The notes under the pieces were generated by a model. That model was given only the letters and a program-made list of their open reading frames with translations, did not search any database and was not told the origin of the DNA. A stretch of 14,797 bases of DNA. Origin: Propionibacteriaceae bacterium. GTDB taxonomy: Bacteria > Actinomycetota > Actinomycetes > Propionibacteriales > Propionibacteriaceae. Every line of letters starts with the position of its first letter. Positions within the stretch are counted from its first letter, which is position 1. Made by a program: the position numbers and the translations under genes. This document shows, piece by piece, positions 14,629 through 14,797 of this stretch. The stretch is from positions 1 to 14,797 of the forward strand of contig JAIRRM010000031.1 of assembly GCA_031255975.1 (NCBI GenBank), in the 5' to 3' direction.

Positions 14629-14797
14629 GTGGCAACACCGTCATTCCGGCCCCGAGCCGGAACCCCAGAAACCCCAGCAGAACACCCACCACAACAACCC
14701 CCGTCATTCCGGCCCCCGAGCCGGAATCCCAGAAACCCCCGCCAAACATCCCCGTGGCAACACCCGTCACCCCAACCCCCAAACCGAAATCCCCAGA
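14629..14797. repeat. Tandem array of 63-bp period with embedded palindromes, cut by the window edge
   Basis: GTCATTCC begins at 14640 and 14703, and the diverged GTCACCCC at 14766, giving an exact 63-bp period over at least two and a half units. The first two units contain TTCCGGC-(5 or 6 nt)-GCCGGAA (14644-14662 and 14707-14726), followed by CCCAGAAACCCC. The third has lost the stem. GTGGCAACACC precedes units one and three. The plus strand is very rich in C and A and poor in G and T outside the palindromes, so no protein is plausible. The array probably continues past 14797. Confidence 0.8.

Noticed and set aside
14629..14761. Array sequence GTGGCAACAC shared with the HTH operator half-site (3823-3832)
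   Set aside because: Only one half-site is present in each array unit, without the inverted partner; a chance match of 10 nt is likely enough, so I do not claim binding there.
14629..14797. CRISPR array
   Set aside because: The units are 63 bp with no division into constant repeat and unique spacer, the units decay along their whole length, and no cas genes are near.

Overview
The window is chromosomal DNA from a moderately GC-rich actinobacterium. The marker is the cell-envelope signalling locus fhaA-fhaB-pstP-rodA-pbpA-pknB on the minus strand, with crgA nearby. This is the order known from mycobacteria and relatives. Frequent GTG starts (7 of 14 genes, plus one TTG) and several candidate leaderless starts fit an actinobacterium. 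The LysS N-terminus and the single kinase vaguely suggest Propionibacteriales, but I cannot place the genus from this sequence.

Layout. Positions 1-355 (minus) hold the 5' part of lysS. It sits 7 nt after crgA (363-656, minus), a small septation-site membrane protein. Divergent from crgA is a membrane-anchored metallophosphoesterase (831-2018, plus). Next comes an accessory two-gene unit on the minus strand (2113-3791): an XRE-type HTH protein followed, with a 4-nt GTGA overlap, by an AbiEii/MNT-like nucleotidyltransferase. It looks like a toxin-antitoxin or abortive-infection module with its own palindromic operator (3814-3829). It lies between crgA and pknB, which are near neighbours in mycobacteria.

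Positions 3911-11515 are the conserved block, transcribed leftwards from fhaA: fhaA, fhaB (1-nt gap), pstP (GTGA overlap), rodA (2-nt gap), pbpA (GTGA overlap), then a 155-nt gap and pknB. Together they encode the PASTA Ser/Thr kinase, its PP2C phosphatase, two FHA phosphothreonine readers, and a SEDS glycosyltransferase with its class B transpeptidase. The unit couples envelope sensing to peptidoglycan synthesis. The second kinase gene, pknA, usual in mycobacteria, is absent here.

The divergent 472-bp gap (11516-11987) holds no convincing gene but has a diverged direct repeat with hairpins. Beyond it are a CDP-alcohol phosphatidyltransferase (11988-12626, plus), a YbaK-type deacylase (12883-13428, minus) and a zinc-less quinone oxidoreductase (13591-14562, minus). 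The right edge (about 14629-14797) runs into a C-rich tandem array of 63-bp period, each intact unit carrying a TTCCGGC/GCCGGAA palindrome. The same palindrome occurs inside the nucleotidyltransferase gene at 2998-3024, where it is read in frame. The accessory HTH-nucleotidyltransferase pair and this dispersed palindromic element are the parts least explained by known core genes.
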